Shown here piece after piece: positions 43,605-51,272 of a stretch of DNA of 64,000 nucleotides (position 1 is its first letter; the number at the start of each line of letters is the position of its first letter). The stretch covers positions 2,294,001 to 2,358,000 of the forward strand of contig NZ_SDWT01000001.1 in the NCBI RefSeq assembly GCF_004137255.1. The letters run 5' to 3'. The position numbers and the translations under genes were made by a program. The notes beneath the pieces were generated by a model that was not told where the DNA came from, did not search any database, and saw nothing but the letters and a program-made list of their open reading frames with translations. Source of the DNA: Nocardioides oleivorans. Lineage in GTDB: Bacteria > Actinomycetota > Actinomycetes > Propionibacteriales > Nocardioidaceae.

Positions 43605-43699
43605 AGTGAGTGCGTCGGGCTGTGGCAGCCCCGGGTCCCGAAATTAGCCGCTACGAGCGGCCACGCGCCGTGAGGCGCTCCCGGTCCGGCGCACTCGCT
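43605..43699 (+). ncRNA. Candidate structured non-coding RNA, unknown family
   Basis: A 14-bp terminal helix pairs 43605-43618 with 43686-43699 and includes two G-U pairs, which favours RNA from the plus strand. Inside are a short hairpin (43619-43622 with 43626-43629), a second helix (43631-43635 with 43680-43684), a 6-bp hairpin (43647-43652 with 43656-43661), and a 5-bp hairpin (43665-43669 with 43674-43678) closed by a GTGA loop of GNRA type. A promoter-like pair ends 6 nt before 43608. It does not look like tRNA, SRP RNA, tmRNA, RNase P RNA or 6C RNA as I remember them. The RNA is predicted from one sequence only. Confidence 0.65.
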
Positions 43700-43712
43700 C
43701 ATCCTCCGCCCC

Positions 43713-43718
43713 TAGGCT
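43713..43718 (+). promoter_or_regulatory. -10 element of the PemK/MazF-like gene
   Basis: TAGGCT, 6 nt before GTG 43725. Confidence 0.55.
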
Positions 43719-43724
43719 CGGGGC

Positions 43725-44120
43725 GTGACCGACGACGTGGACTTCCCCTACGCGCCCGAGATCGACGGCGAGCCCGACCCGGGCGAGGTCGTGTGGGCGT
43801 GGGTGCCCTACGAGGACGACCCGAGCCAGGGCAAGGACCGCCCGGTGCTGGTCCTCGCCGAGGACGCCGACAGCGACGGCTGGGTGGGGCTGATGCTCAC
43901 CAGCCAGGACCACGACCGGGACGCCGAGGACGAGGCGCGCCACGGGCGTCACTGGATGGACGTCGGCACCGGCGGGTGGGACGCGCAGCGGCGTCCGAGC
44001 GAGGTGCGCCTCGACCGGCTGGTCCACCTCGCCCGCGGTGGCGTACGACGTGAGGGTGCCGCCCTGGACCGCGCGATCTTCGACGCCGTCGTCGCTGCCC
44101 GGCGTGGACTCTCCGGATAG
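43725..44120 (+). CDS. PemK/MazF-like protein without a visible protein antitoxin
   Basis: The 131-aa protein has the PemK/MazF start pattern GEVVWAWVPYEDDPSQGKDRPVLVLA (here shown across two strands of the fold), then a beta-rich middle and RPSEVRLDRLVHLARGGVRREG. MazF-type proteins are RNA endonucleases, but long forms in actinobacteria are often not proven toxins. No small antitoxin gene is next to it; the upstream neighbour is the candidate structured RNA. Its TAG stop is used in the -10 of the next gene. Confidence 0.75.
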   Translation: MTDDVDFPYAPEIDGEPDPGEVVWAWVPYEDDPSQGKDRPVLVLAEDADSDGWVGLMLTSQDHDRDAEDEARHGRHWMDVGTGGWDAQRRPSEVRLDRLVHLARGGVRREGAALDRAIFDAVVAARRGLSG

Positions 44121-44123
44121 GGT
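44118..44123 (+). promoter_or_regulatory. -10 element of the solute-binding gene, overlapping the upstream stop
   Basis: TAGGGT, 6 nt before GTG 44130; TAG is the stop codon of the PemK/MazF-like gene. Confidence 0.55.
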
Positions 44124-44129
44124 CACGCC

Positions 44130-45560
44130 GTGGTTCGTGCTCTTGCTTCCCGATCGACCCTTCGTCGAGGTGCCTTCGCCGGCTGTGCCCTGGTGGTCGC
44201 GCTGGCGACCGCGGCGTGCACCGGTGACGCCGACCCCGAGCCTCAGCCGAGCCCGCAGCCCACCAAGACCGGCAAGCCGACCGACAAGCCGCGCCAGGTC
44301 ACCTTCGGCGCCTACGGCACCGACGAGGAGGTGGCGGCCTTCCAGAGCGTCGTCGACTCCTTCAACGCCACCTCGACCACCCGCCAGGTCACCTTGAAGT
44401 CGTGGCCGGACCACGAGTCCGCGCTCGAGGACGTCCTCGCCGGCAACGGTCCCGACGCCTTCCTCACCTCGCGCATCGACCTCGGCCAGCTGGTGGACGC
44501 CGAGGCCCTCCAGCCCGTGAGCCTGCTGCTCGACGAGCGCGGCGTCGACTTCGGCGACCGGTTCTCGCGCGACGCCGTCGACGCGTTCGCGATGAACGAC
44601 GACCTGCAGTGCATGGCGTACTCGATCTCGCCGATGGTCATCTACTACAACACCAGGCTCGTCGACTGGGACAAGATGGAGCGCCGCGAGCTCGACGTGC
44701 CGACGGCCAACTCCGACGGCGTGCGCGACCGCTGGACGCTGGCGGAGTTCGGCGAGGCCGCGCGGTTCGCCTCACGGCGCGGTGACCGTCGCGGCGTGTG
44801 GATCGACCCGACCCTCCAGGGGCTCGCGCCGTTCATCTACTCCGGCGGTGGCCAGGTCTTCAACGACGACCGCGAGCCCACCTCGCTCGCCTTCTCCGAC
44901 GACGGCACCCGCGAGGCGTTGAGCCAGACGCTCGCGATCCTCCGCGACTCGACCGTCACGCCGACCAACGCCCAGCTCGCCCGCGCGACTCCGGTGCAGC
45001 TGTTCAAGCGTGGCGAGCTCGCGATGATCGCCGGTTTCCGCAACCTGACCCCCCAGCTGCGTGACGCCGAGAAGCTCGACTTCGACGTCATGCCGATGCC
45101 CACGATCAACGACCGCGCGACGGTCGGCGACATCACCGGCCTCTGCCTCTCCGCCGACTCGAAGGTGACCGGCGACGCGGCCGACTTCATCGCCTACGCC
45201 GTCTCCGACGCGGCGAGCGCCACGGTCGCCAAGACGGGCTACATCGTGCCGGCCAACACCGAGGTCGCCTCCTCCGAGGACTTCCTCGCCCCCGAGCTCG
45301 AGCCGGCCGACGCCGCGGTCTTCAACGCGAGCATCCGCTACATGGTGGTCCCGCCGTTCATCGACCAGCGCCTCGAGCTGATCGAGGCGGTGACCCCGTT
45401 CCTCGAGCGCATGGTGACCGCTCCCGGCGTGCTGGACCTCGACCTGATCACCGAGCAGATCGACACCGCCTCGCAGACGATCCTCTCGCCGGAGACGGAG
45501 ACCGAGACGCCCAGCGAGACGCCGACCGACGACGAGTCGAGCGAGACCCCGGTCGAGTGA
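44130..45560 (+). CDS. Extracellular solute-binding lipoprotein (sugar type)
   Basis: The 476-aa protein has a lipobox (ALATAACTG), a Pro/Thr/Lys linker and a family 1 solute-binding fold (VTFGAYGTDEEVAAFQSVVD, GNGPDAFLTSRIDLGQLVD, then LKFD-like and PMPTINDRATVGDITGLCLS). The C terminus is an acidic SETPTDDESSETP tail. It would bind a sugar or similar compound outside the cell. No permease or ATPase gene is adjacent, so it either shares a distant transporter or has another role. Confidence 0.85.
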   Translation: MVRALASRSTLRRGAFAGCALVVALATAACTGDADPEPQPSPQPTKTGKPTDKPRQVTFGAYGTDEEVAAFQSVVDSFNATSTTRQVTLKSWPDHESALEDVLAGNGPDAFLTSRIDLGQLVDAEALQPVSLLLDERGVDFGDRFSRDAVDAFAMNDDLQCMAYSISPMVIYYNTRLVDWDKMERRELDVPTANSDGVRDRWTLAEFGEAARFASRRGDRRGVWIDPTLQGLAPFIYSGGGQVFNDDREPTSLAFSDDGTREALSQTLAILRDSTVTPTNAQLARATPVQLFKRGELAMIAGFRNLTPQLRDAEKLDFDVMPMPTINDRATVGDITGLCLSADSKVTGDAADFIAYAVSDAASATVAKTGYIVPANTEVASSEDFLAPELEPADAAVFNASIRYMVVPPFIDQRLELIEAVTPFLERMVTAPGVLDLDLITEQIDTASQTILSPETETETPSETPTDDESSETPVE

Positions 45561-45568
45561 CCGCTGGG

Positions 45569-45593
45569 CCGTGAGTCTCCAGGAGACTCACGG
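45569..45593. terminator. Bidirectional hairpin terminator
   Basis: Perfect 12-bp arms (45569-45580 and 45582-45593) around a single A, between the convergent lipoprotein and RNase D stops. Confidence 0.75.
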
Positions 45594-45606
45594 TCGAGGA
45601 GCGGCC

Positions 45607-46938
45607 TCAGGCCGGCGCGTCCTCGGCTCCCTGGTCGGCCGCCTGGTCGGCGCCGAGGACCGCACCCACCAGTGCGCCGGTGACGAGCCCGGCCTGCCAC
45701 GGCCGCGCGCCGTACGACGCCAGCTGCTCGCGGATGCCCTCGGCCAGGGCGGCCGGCTCCCGGGTGGCGGGCGGCGCCCACATGAGCCGGCGGAGGTAGT
45801 CGGGGGTCAGCAGGTTCTCCACCGGGAGGTGGTTCACCTCGGCGAGGTTGAGCATCGACTCGCGGGCGGCCTTGAAGCGGCGGTCGGCGACCGGGTCGCG
45901 GTCGGCCCACGTGCGCGGGTGCGGCGGGCCGTCCCCGCGGGGCGCCCGGCTCGGCAGCTCGTCCTCGGACATCTCGCGCACCTTGGCGAGCGCGTCGACC
46001 CAGCTCGCGGAGTAGCGGCTGGCGCCGCGACCGTGGAAGCCCTGCAGGGACAGGAGCGAGCGGCGGTCGGTGGGCATCGCGGTCGCGGCGACGACGATGG
46101 CGGAGTCGGGCAGGATCCGGCCCGGGGTGACGTCGCGCTCGGCGGCGATCTCGTCGCGGGCCTCCCACAGGGCCTTGGCGGCGGCCAGCGACCGGCGCCC
46201 GCGCAGCCGGTGCACCCCGGACGTACGCCGCCACGCGTCGACCCGGACGGCGGGCTCGAAACCGAGGAGGTTCTCGAACTCCTGGCGTGCCCACTCGGTC
46301 TTCCCGGCCTCGGCGAGCTCGCCGATCATGTGCTCGCGCAGCTCGATCAGCACCTCGACGTCGAGCGCGGCGTAGTCGAGCCACGGCTTCGGCAGCGGCC
46401 GGGTCGACCAGTCGGCCGCCGAGTGCTCCTTGCGCATCCGCTGTCCGAGGATCGTCTCCACGAGCGTGGCGAGGCCGACGCGCGGGTAGCCGAGGAGCCG
46501 GCCGGCGAGCTCGGAGTCGAAGAGGCTCGTCGGGACGAGGCCGACCTCGCGCAGGCAGGGGAGGTCCTGGGTGGCCGCGTGCAGGATCCACTCGGACCCG
46601 GCGAGCGCCTCCTGGAGCGGGGCGAGCGTCGTCATCGGGATCGGGTCGATCAGCCAGGTGCCGGCGCCCTCGCGCCGCAGCTGGATCAGGTAGGCCCGGT
46701 TGGAGTAGCGGTAGCCCGAGGCCCGCTCGGCGTCGATGGCGACCGGTCCGGTGGCGGCCGCGAGCGCGGCGCAGGCCTCGAGGAGCCCCGCGTCGGTGTC
46801 GACGACCTCGGGCAGGCCGTCGCGGAGCTCGAGCAGCGGGGCCGGGGGAGCCTCGGGTGCCGGCTCGAGGCCAGCGTCGGGCTCCGTGCCGGGCTCGCTG
46901 TCGGGCTCGGCGTCAGGACTGTGCGGCGTCTCCGACAT
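45607..46938 (-). CDS. rnd: Ribonuclease D
   Basis: The 443-aa protein has an acidic N-terminal extension, the DEDD exonuclease domain (VAIDAERASGYRYSNRAYLIQL, LHAATQDLPCLREVG, LDYAALDVEVLIEL) and an HRDC domain in the second half. It trims 3' ends of tRNA and other RNAs. It starts 3 nt after the DUF3000 stop, and in mycobacteria the same two genes stand next to hemE. Confidence 0.92.
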   Translation of the reverse strand: MSETPHSPDAEPDSEPGTEPDAGLEPAPEAPPAPLLELRDGLPEVVDTDAGLLEACAALAAATGPVAIDAERASGYRYSNRAYLIQLRREGAGTWLIDPIPMTTLAPLQEALAGSEWILHAATQDLPCLREVGLVPTSLFDSELAGRLLGYPRVGLATLVETILGQRMRKEHSAADWSTRPLPKPWLDYAALDVEVLIELREHMIGELAEAGKTEWARQEFENLLGFEPAVRVDAWRRTSGVHRLRGRRSLAAAKALWEARDEIAAERDVTPGRILPDSAIVVAATAMPTDRRSLLSLQGFHGRGASRYSASWVDALAKVREMSEDELPSRAPRGDGPPHPRTWADRDPVADRRFKAARESMLNLAEVNHLPVENLLTPDYLRRLMWAPPATREPAALAEGIREQLASYGARPWQAGLVTGALVGAVLGADQAADQGAEDAPA

Positions 46939-46941
46939 CGT

Positions 46942-47562
46942 TCAGGTGCCGCGCTGACCGCGGCGGCTGGGGATGGCGATGACGCCCTCGGGGACGGGGG
47001 GCAGGCCGACGGCCGTGCACATCAGCTCCCCCCAGGCCTCGACGTGCGGGGTCATGTCGAGCGCTCCGGCGTCGTCGACGTCGGGGGTCCACGACGCCCG
47101 GATCTCGACCTGGGCGGTGCCCTCCTCGTCGGCCATCCCGCCGAAGCTCTCGGTGGTCACGCAGGTGACGGTGCCGGATGCGGCGTGGAACGCGGCACCG
47201 TGCGCGACGAGCGCCTCGGTCAGCCACGACCAGCCGACCGCGGCGAGCATCGGGTCGGCGCCGAGCTCGGGGTCGATGTCCGCGCGGGCGTAGGCCACGC
47301 AGCGGAAGGTGCCGTCCCACGCGTCGTTGCCCGCGGGGTCGTGCAGCAGGATCAGCCGACCGGTGCCGAGGTCCTCCTCGTCGACCGTCACGTCACCGCT
47401 CAGGGCCGACGACCACGGTGCGATCCGCTGGGGCGCGGGCATCTCCTCGCAGAAGACCTCCGGGCGCAGCGAGGCCCGACGCATCGACTCCACCGCCGCG
47501 CGGAACTCCGCGGGCCCAGCCGCGGCAGCACTGCCCGGGTGGGTCTCGTGACGAGCCACCAT
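46942..47562 (-). CDS. DUF3000 family protein
   Basis: The 206-aa protein has the DUF3000 pattern (FRAAVESMRRASLRPEVFCEEMPAPQRIAPW, GRLILLHDPAGNDAWDGTFRCVAYARA, PLEPEL-like region ELGADPMLAAVGWSWL). The function is unknown and it is restricted to actinobacteria. ATG 47562 is chosen because TACCCT lies 6 nt upstream. It is co-transcribed with rnd and divergent from hemE. Confidence 0.92.
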   Translation of the reverse strand: MVARHETHPGSAAAAGPAEFRAAVESMRRASLRPEVFCEEMPAPQRIAPWSSALSGDVTVDEEDLGTGRLILLHDPAGNDAWDGTFRCVAYARADIDPELGADPMLAAVGWSWLTEALVAHGAAFHAASGTVTCVTTESFGGMADEEGTAQVEIRASWTPDVDDAGALDMTPHVEAWGELMCTAVGLPPVPEGVIAIPSRRGQRGT

Positions 47563-47568
47563 GACGTC

Positions 47569-47574
47569 AGGGTA
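47569..47574 (-). promoter_or_regulatory. -10 element of the DUF3000-rnd operon
   Basis: TACCCT on the minus strand, 6 nt before ATG 47562. Confidence 0.5.
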
Positions 47575-47633
47575 AGCCAGCCCACGTCCCCGTGGATGTG
47601 CCGCCACGCCGCCTGACCTGCGAAGATTCGGAG

Positions 47634-48680
47634 GTGACCGACGCTGTTCCCACGCCCCACCCGGGGCTCGCGCAGAGCCCGTTCCTCGCCGCGGCGAGGG
47701 GGGAGGCGCCGTCGCACACGCCGGTCTGGTTCATGCGGCAGGCGGGTCGCTCGCTGCCGGAGTACCTCCGGGTGCGCGAGGGCATCGGGATGCTCGAGTC
47801 GTGCATGGACGCCGACCTGGTCACCGAGATCACCCTCCAGCCCGTGCGCCGCTACGGCGTCGACGCCGCGATCTTCTTCTCCGACATCGTGCTGCCGCTC
47901 AAGGCGGTCGGCGTCGACCTCGACATCAAGGCCGGCGTCGGCCCGGTCGTCGCCTCACCGGTGCGCACCCTCGCCGACGTCGAGGCGATCCCCGACCTGG
48001 TCGACGAGCACGTCCCCTACATCACCCGCGCGGTCCGCCAGCTCGTCGCCGAGCTCGGCGCGACGCCGCTGATCGGCTTCGCCGGCGCGCCCTTCACCGT
48101 CGCGTCGTACCTCGTCGAGGGCGGTCCCTCGAAGGAGCACGCGAAGACCAAGGCGATGATGTTCGGCGCCCCCGACGTGTGGGAGGCGCTGATGCGCAAG
48201 ATCGCCGGCATCGCCTCGGCCTACCTCCGGATCCAGGTCGAGGCGGGCGCCTCGGCGGTCCAGCTCTTCGACTCGTGGGCGGGCGCGCTCACCCCGGAGG
48301 ACTACCGCGCGTCGGTGATGCCCCACTCCCGGCGCGTGCTCGGCGCGGCCGGGGAGCTCGGCGTGCCGCGCATCCACTTCGGCGTCGGCACCACCAACCT
48401 GCTCGGCCTGATGGGCGAGGCCGGTGCCGACGTGGTCGGCGTCGACTGGCGTACGCCGCTGGAGCTGGCGATCCCGCAGGTGGGGGACCGCGCCGTCCAG
48501 GGCAACCTCGACCCGACGCTGGTGTTCGCGCCGACCGAGGTGATGACGCAGCGGGCGGCGGCGATCATCGACGCCGGCCGCGCGGCCAGGGGTCACATCT
48601 TCAACCTCGGCCACGGAGTCATCCCGTCGACCGACCCCGGTCAGCTCACGGCGCTGACCGAGTTCGTGCACGGCTACTGA
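47634..48680 (+). CDS. hemE: Uroporphyrinogen decarboxylase
   Basis: The 348-aa enzyme converts uroporphyrinogen III to coproporphyrinogen III. Signature regions are [17 protein letters not shown] (substrate site), [33 protein letters not shown] and [13 protein letters not shown]. The GTG at 47634 has GGAG just upstream; the in-frame ATG at 47592 would add unrelated residues. The next heme genes, cgoX and hemQ, are almost 9 kb away although they are adjacent to hemE in mycobacteria. The LysR gene overlaps its 3' end by 35 nt. Confidence 0.96.
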   Translation: MTDAVPTPHPGLAQSPFLAAARGEAPSHTPVWFMRQAGRSLPEYLRVREGIGMLESCMDADLVTEITLQPVRRYGVDAAIFFSDIVLPLKAVGVDLDIKAGVGPVVASPVRTLADVEAIPDLVDEHVPYITRAVRQLVAELGATPLIGFAGAPFTVASYLVEGGPSKEHAKTKAMMFGAPDVWEALMRKIAGIASAYLRIQVEAGASAVQLFDSWAGALTPEDYRASVMPHSRRVLGAAGELGVPRIHFGVGTTNLLGLMGEAGADVVGVDWRTPLELAIPQVGDRAVQGNLDPTLVFAPTEVMTQRAAAIIDAGRAARGHIFNLGHGVIPSTDPGQLTALTEFVHGY

Positions 48681-49629
48681 TCGAGGTCACCGGGGCCGTG
48701 TCCGACCCGGTCGCCGGCAGCTCGAGCGAGGCGAGGTAGGCCCGCGACTGCCGCACGAGCGCGGTCTGGAGGTCGCGCAGCGGCTCCGAGACCCGCTCGG
48801 CCCGACGGCGCAGCATCAGCAGCGTGACGGTCGTCTGGTCGGTCTGGATCGGCCGCGTCGTCAGCACCCCGGCACGCACCAGCGGGTCGGCGGTGATGGA
48901 GAAGTCGGGCAGGATCGACAGGCCCAGGCCCGCCGCGACCATCGCCTTGCCCATCTCGGCCCCGTCGGTGGCGTACGTCGTCTCCGGCAGCGCACCCGCG
49001 AACAGCCGGTGGGCGTAGCGGTGCATCACGAAGCCGGGACGCATCAGCACGTGGGGCTCGGCGCGCAGCTCGTCGATGGTGACCCGCTCCTTGGAGGTCA
49101 GCGGGTGGTCCGCGCGCAGGCAGGCGACCGGCGTGCCCTCGATGAGCTTGTCCGCGACGAGCGTCGGCGGCACCTCGTCACCGGGCAGCACATTGACCAG
49201 GCCGAGGTCCAGCGACCCCTCGGCCAGGCCCTGCTGGATGTCGGTCTGGCGGCCGTTGACGACCTCGATGCCGCCGGACCCGTGCCGCGCGTGCAGGTCG
49301 CGCAGGGCCGGGGCGAGCAGGCTCGACGACGCGGTGTTCACCGTGCCTATGCGCAGGTCGCGACGGCGTACGGACTGCTGGCCCGCGGCCTCGCGCAGCC
49401 GGTCGACCGCCTCGAGCACCTCCGTCATGCTCTGCAGCAGGTCGAGGCCCTGGCGGCTGATCCGCGAGCCGGTGCGCCGACGGTCGAGCAGGGTCGTGCC
49501 GAGCTCCTTCTCGAGCTTGGTCACCGCCTCGCTCAGCGCCGGCTGGGAGATGTGCATCGCCTCGCTCGCGCGACGCAGCGACCCGTGCTCGGTCACCGCC
49601 GCGAGGTACTCCAGCTGTTCGATCCGCAC
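48646..49629 (-). CDS. LysR-family regulator of the sulfur cluster
   Basis: The 327-aa protein has the LysR helix-turn-helix ([43 protein letters not shown]) and a substrate-binding domain ([20 protein letters not shown], then [14 protein letters not shown]). It is divergent from the sulfur-acquisition operon and probably activates or represses it in response to sulfur status. Its end overlaps hemE by 35 nt, so the left edge of the inserted cluster is near 48680. Confidence 0.9.
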   Translation of the reverse strand: MRIEQLEYLAAVTEHGSLRRASEAMHISQPALSEAVTKLEKELGTTLLDRRRTGSRISRQGLDLLQSMTEVLEAVDRLREAAGQQSVRRRDLRIGTVNTASSSLLAPALRDLHARHGSGGIEVVNGRQTDIQQGLAEGSLDLGLVNVLPGDEVPPTLVADKLIEGTPVACLRADHPLTSKERVTIDELRAEPHVLMRPGFVMHRYAHRLFAGALPETTYATDGAEMGKAMVAAGLGLSILPDFSITADPLVRAGVLTTRPIQTDQTTVTLLMLRRRAERVSEPLRDLQTALVRQSRAYLASLELPATGSDTAPVTSISSRARTRSAP

Positions 49630-49746
49630 CCGTTGCTCCTGCTCTGTCCTGACGTGCTCTGACGTGATCTGGCGTGGTGGTCGGCAAAACCTGCTGCCGG
49701 GAAGTCGTGGTCCGCGACGACGACTCCCTAAAGTCTACTAAGTAAC

Positions 49747-49752
49747 TATACA
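49747..49752 (+). promoter_or_regulatory. Possible -10 of the first sulfur-cluster gene
   Basis: TATACA lies in a markedly AT-rich stretch (about 49730-49755) between LysR and the monooxygenase gene. A GGGAGG ribosome site follows at 49757-49762, so the leader would be very short; another promoter upstream is possible. Confidence 0.35.
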
Positions 49753-49771
49753 AAACGGGAGGAACCCACCC

Positions 49772-51085
49772 ATGACCACCCTGCGTGTCCGACCCACCCT
49801 CAGTCGGAACGATCCCCGGAAGGCCCGCTCGAGCGCCGACAAGGACCAGGAGGCCGAGCGGGCCGACTGGCCCGCCGTGTTCGCCGAGATCGGCGCGGGC
49901 GCCCTCCAGCGCGAGCTCGACGGCGTCCTGCCCGCCGAGGCGGTCGCCCGCCTGAAGGCGGCCGGCTTCGGTGCGCTGCGGGTGCCGGTCGCCCACGGTG
50001 GCGCCGGCGTCGACCTCGTCGGCCTGGCCGCCCTCTGGATCGACCTCGCCGCCGCCGACGCGAACCTGCCGCAGGCCTTCCGCGGCCACTTCGCCCTCGT
50101 CGAGGACCGGCTGTGGCACCACGCGCGCTCGAGCGACCAGCGGGTGTGGTTCGACCGCTTCGCCGCCGGGGAGATCGCGGGCAACGCGTGGTCGGAGGTC
50201 GGCTCGGACATCGACCTGCCGCGCACCGTGCTCCGCCCGCGCGCCGACGGGTCCTACCGTCTCGACGGCACGAAGTACTACACGACCGGCACGATCTTCG
50301 CGGAGTGGGCCGACGTGCACGCCCGCATCGCCCGGCCCGGGCACCCCGACGAGGTCGAGGACCCGACCGCGATCGCCCTGGTCGACACGCGCGACGCCGG
50401 CGTCGCCACGTCCGACGACTGGAACGGCTTCGGCCAGAAGGGCACCGGCAGCGGCACGACGACCTTCGACAACGTCGGCGTCCCGGCCGACCACGTGCTG
50501 CCCTTCGAGGAGCGCTTCCCCTACCAGACCGCGTTCTACCAGCTGAACCTCCTGGCGACCCTGACCGGCATCGCGAGGGCGGCGCTCGCCGACGTCGTCG
50601 ACGCGGTCCAGAAGCGCACCCGCAACTTCTCCCACGCCAACGCCCCGCGCGTGCGCGACGACGCGCAGGTGCTCGCCCGGATCGGCGAGATCGCCGCGGC
50701 GGTGTACGCCGCCGAGGCCGCGACGCTCCGTGTCGCGGGCAGCGTCCAGGCCGTGGCCGACGCCGTGCTGGCAGACCCCGACGAGGTCGCCCGGCTGGTC
50801 GAGGCCAGCGAGATCGAGTCGTCGACGGCCCAGGTCGTGGTCTCCGAGCTCGTGCTCCGCGCGACGTCCGACCTGTTCGACGCGCTCGGCGCCTCCGCCA
50901 CGGCGCGCCCGCTCGCGCTCGACCGCCACTGGCGCAACGCCCGGACCGTGGCCTCGCACAACCCGCGCATCCTCAAGGCCCGGGTCGTCGGCGCCCACGT
51001 CGTCAACGGCACCCCGCCGCCCTACGCCTGGTCGATCGGCGGCACCCGCCGCCGACAGGACTGGGCGCCCGCCACCACGAGCTGA
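49772..51085 (+). CDS. DszC/MsuC-like flavin monooxygenase (acyl-CoA dehydrogenase fold)
   Basis: The 437-aa protein has the acyl-CoA dehydrogenase fold (RVPVAHGGAGVDLVGLAALW, GNAWSEVGSDIDLP, GFGQKGTGSGTTTFDNVGVP) and the ending LDRHWRNARTVASHNP, which is typical of DszC/SfnC-type FMNH2-dependent monooxygenases rather than dehydrogenases. A role as methanesulfinate monooxygenase (MsuC) or on a related sulfur compound is likely from context. ATG 49772 has GGGAGG 9 nt upstream. Confidence 0.85.
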   Translation: MTTLRVRPTLSRNDPRKARSSADKDQEAERADWPAVFAEIGAGALQRELDGVLPAEAVARLKAAGFGALRVPVAHGGAGVDLVGLAALWIDLAAADANLPQAFRGHFALVEDRLWHHARSSDQRVWFDRFAAGEIAGNAWSEVGSDIDLPRTVLRPRADGSYRLDGTKYYTTGTIFAEWADVHARIARPGHPDEVEDPTAIALVDTRDAGVATSDDWNGFGQKGTGSGTTTFDNVGVPADHVLPFEERFPYQTAFYQLNLLATLTGIARAALADVVDAVQKRTRNFSHANAPRVRDDAQVLARIGEIAAAVYAAEAATLRVAGSVQAVADAVLADPDEVARLVEASEIESSTAQVVVSELVLRATSDLFDALGASATARPLALDRHWRNARTVASHNPRILKARVVGAHVVNGTPPPYAWSIGGTRRRQDWAPATTS

Positions 51086-51111
51086 CCGGTCACGCACCGG
51101 CTCCGATGGGA

Positions 51112-51163
51112 GACAGGTGGCGCCCCGCAGCTGCACTGCTCTGGCTGCAAGGCGTCACCTGTC
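51112..51163 (+). promoter_or_regulatory. Large hairpin between the monooxygenase gene and sfnG
   Basis: Arms 51112-51122 and 51153-51163 pair with one G-U position, extend by two more G-C pairs, and enclose an inner GCAGC/GCTGC stem (51127-51131, 51144-51148). It may terminate the first gene or form part of an attenuating leader for the genes downstream. Confidence 0.5.
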
Positions 51164-51224
51164 ACCCGATCGACAGCGCCAGTGGGCGGGTGCGGGACTT
51201 CGAGGCCCGCCGCTGGTATTTGTG

Positions 51225-51241
51225 TCTATAAGATCGATAGA
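51225..51241. promoter_or_regulatory. AT-rich inverted repeat upstream of sfnG
   Basis: TCTAT-N7-ATAGA lies 32 nt before ATG 51273, within a TATAAG-containing AT-rich stretch. It could be a -10 region overlapped by a regulator site, for example for the LysR protein. Confidence 0.4.
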
Positions 51242-51272
51242 GATAAATCATGAACACCCCCCAGGAGCACCG

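Noticed and set aside
43605..43699. The structured RNA as a tRNA
   Set aside because: No T-loop consensus, no CCA-type acceptor end, and the arms do not fold as a cloverleaf of normal lengths.
49178..51136. A 652-codon minus-strand frame across LysR and the monooxygenase gene
   Set aside because: It lies opposite or out of frame to two well-supported genes and has no recognisable motif.
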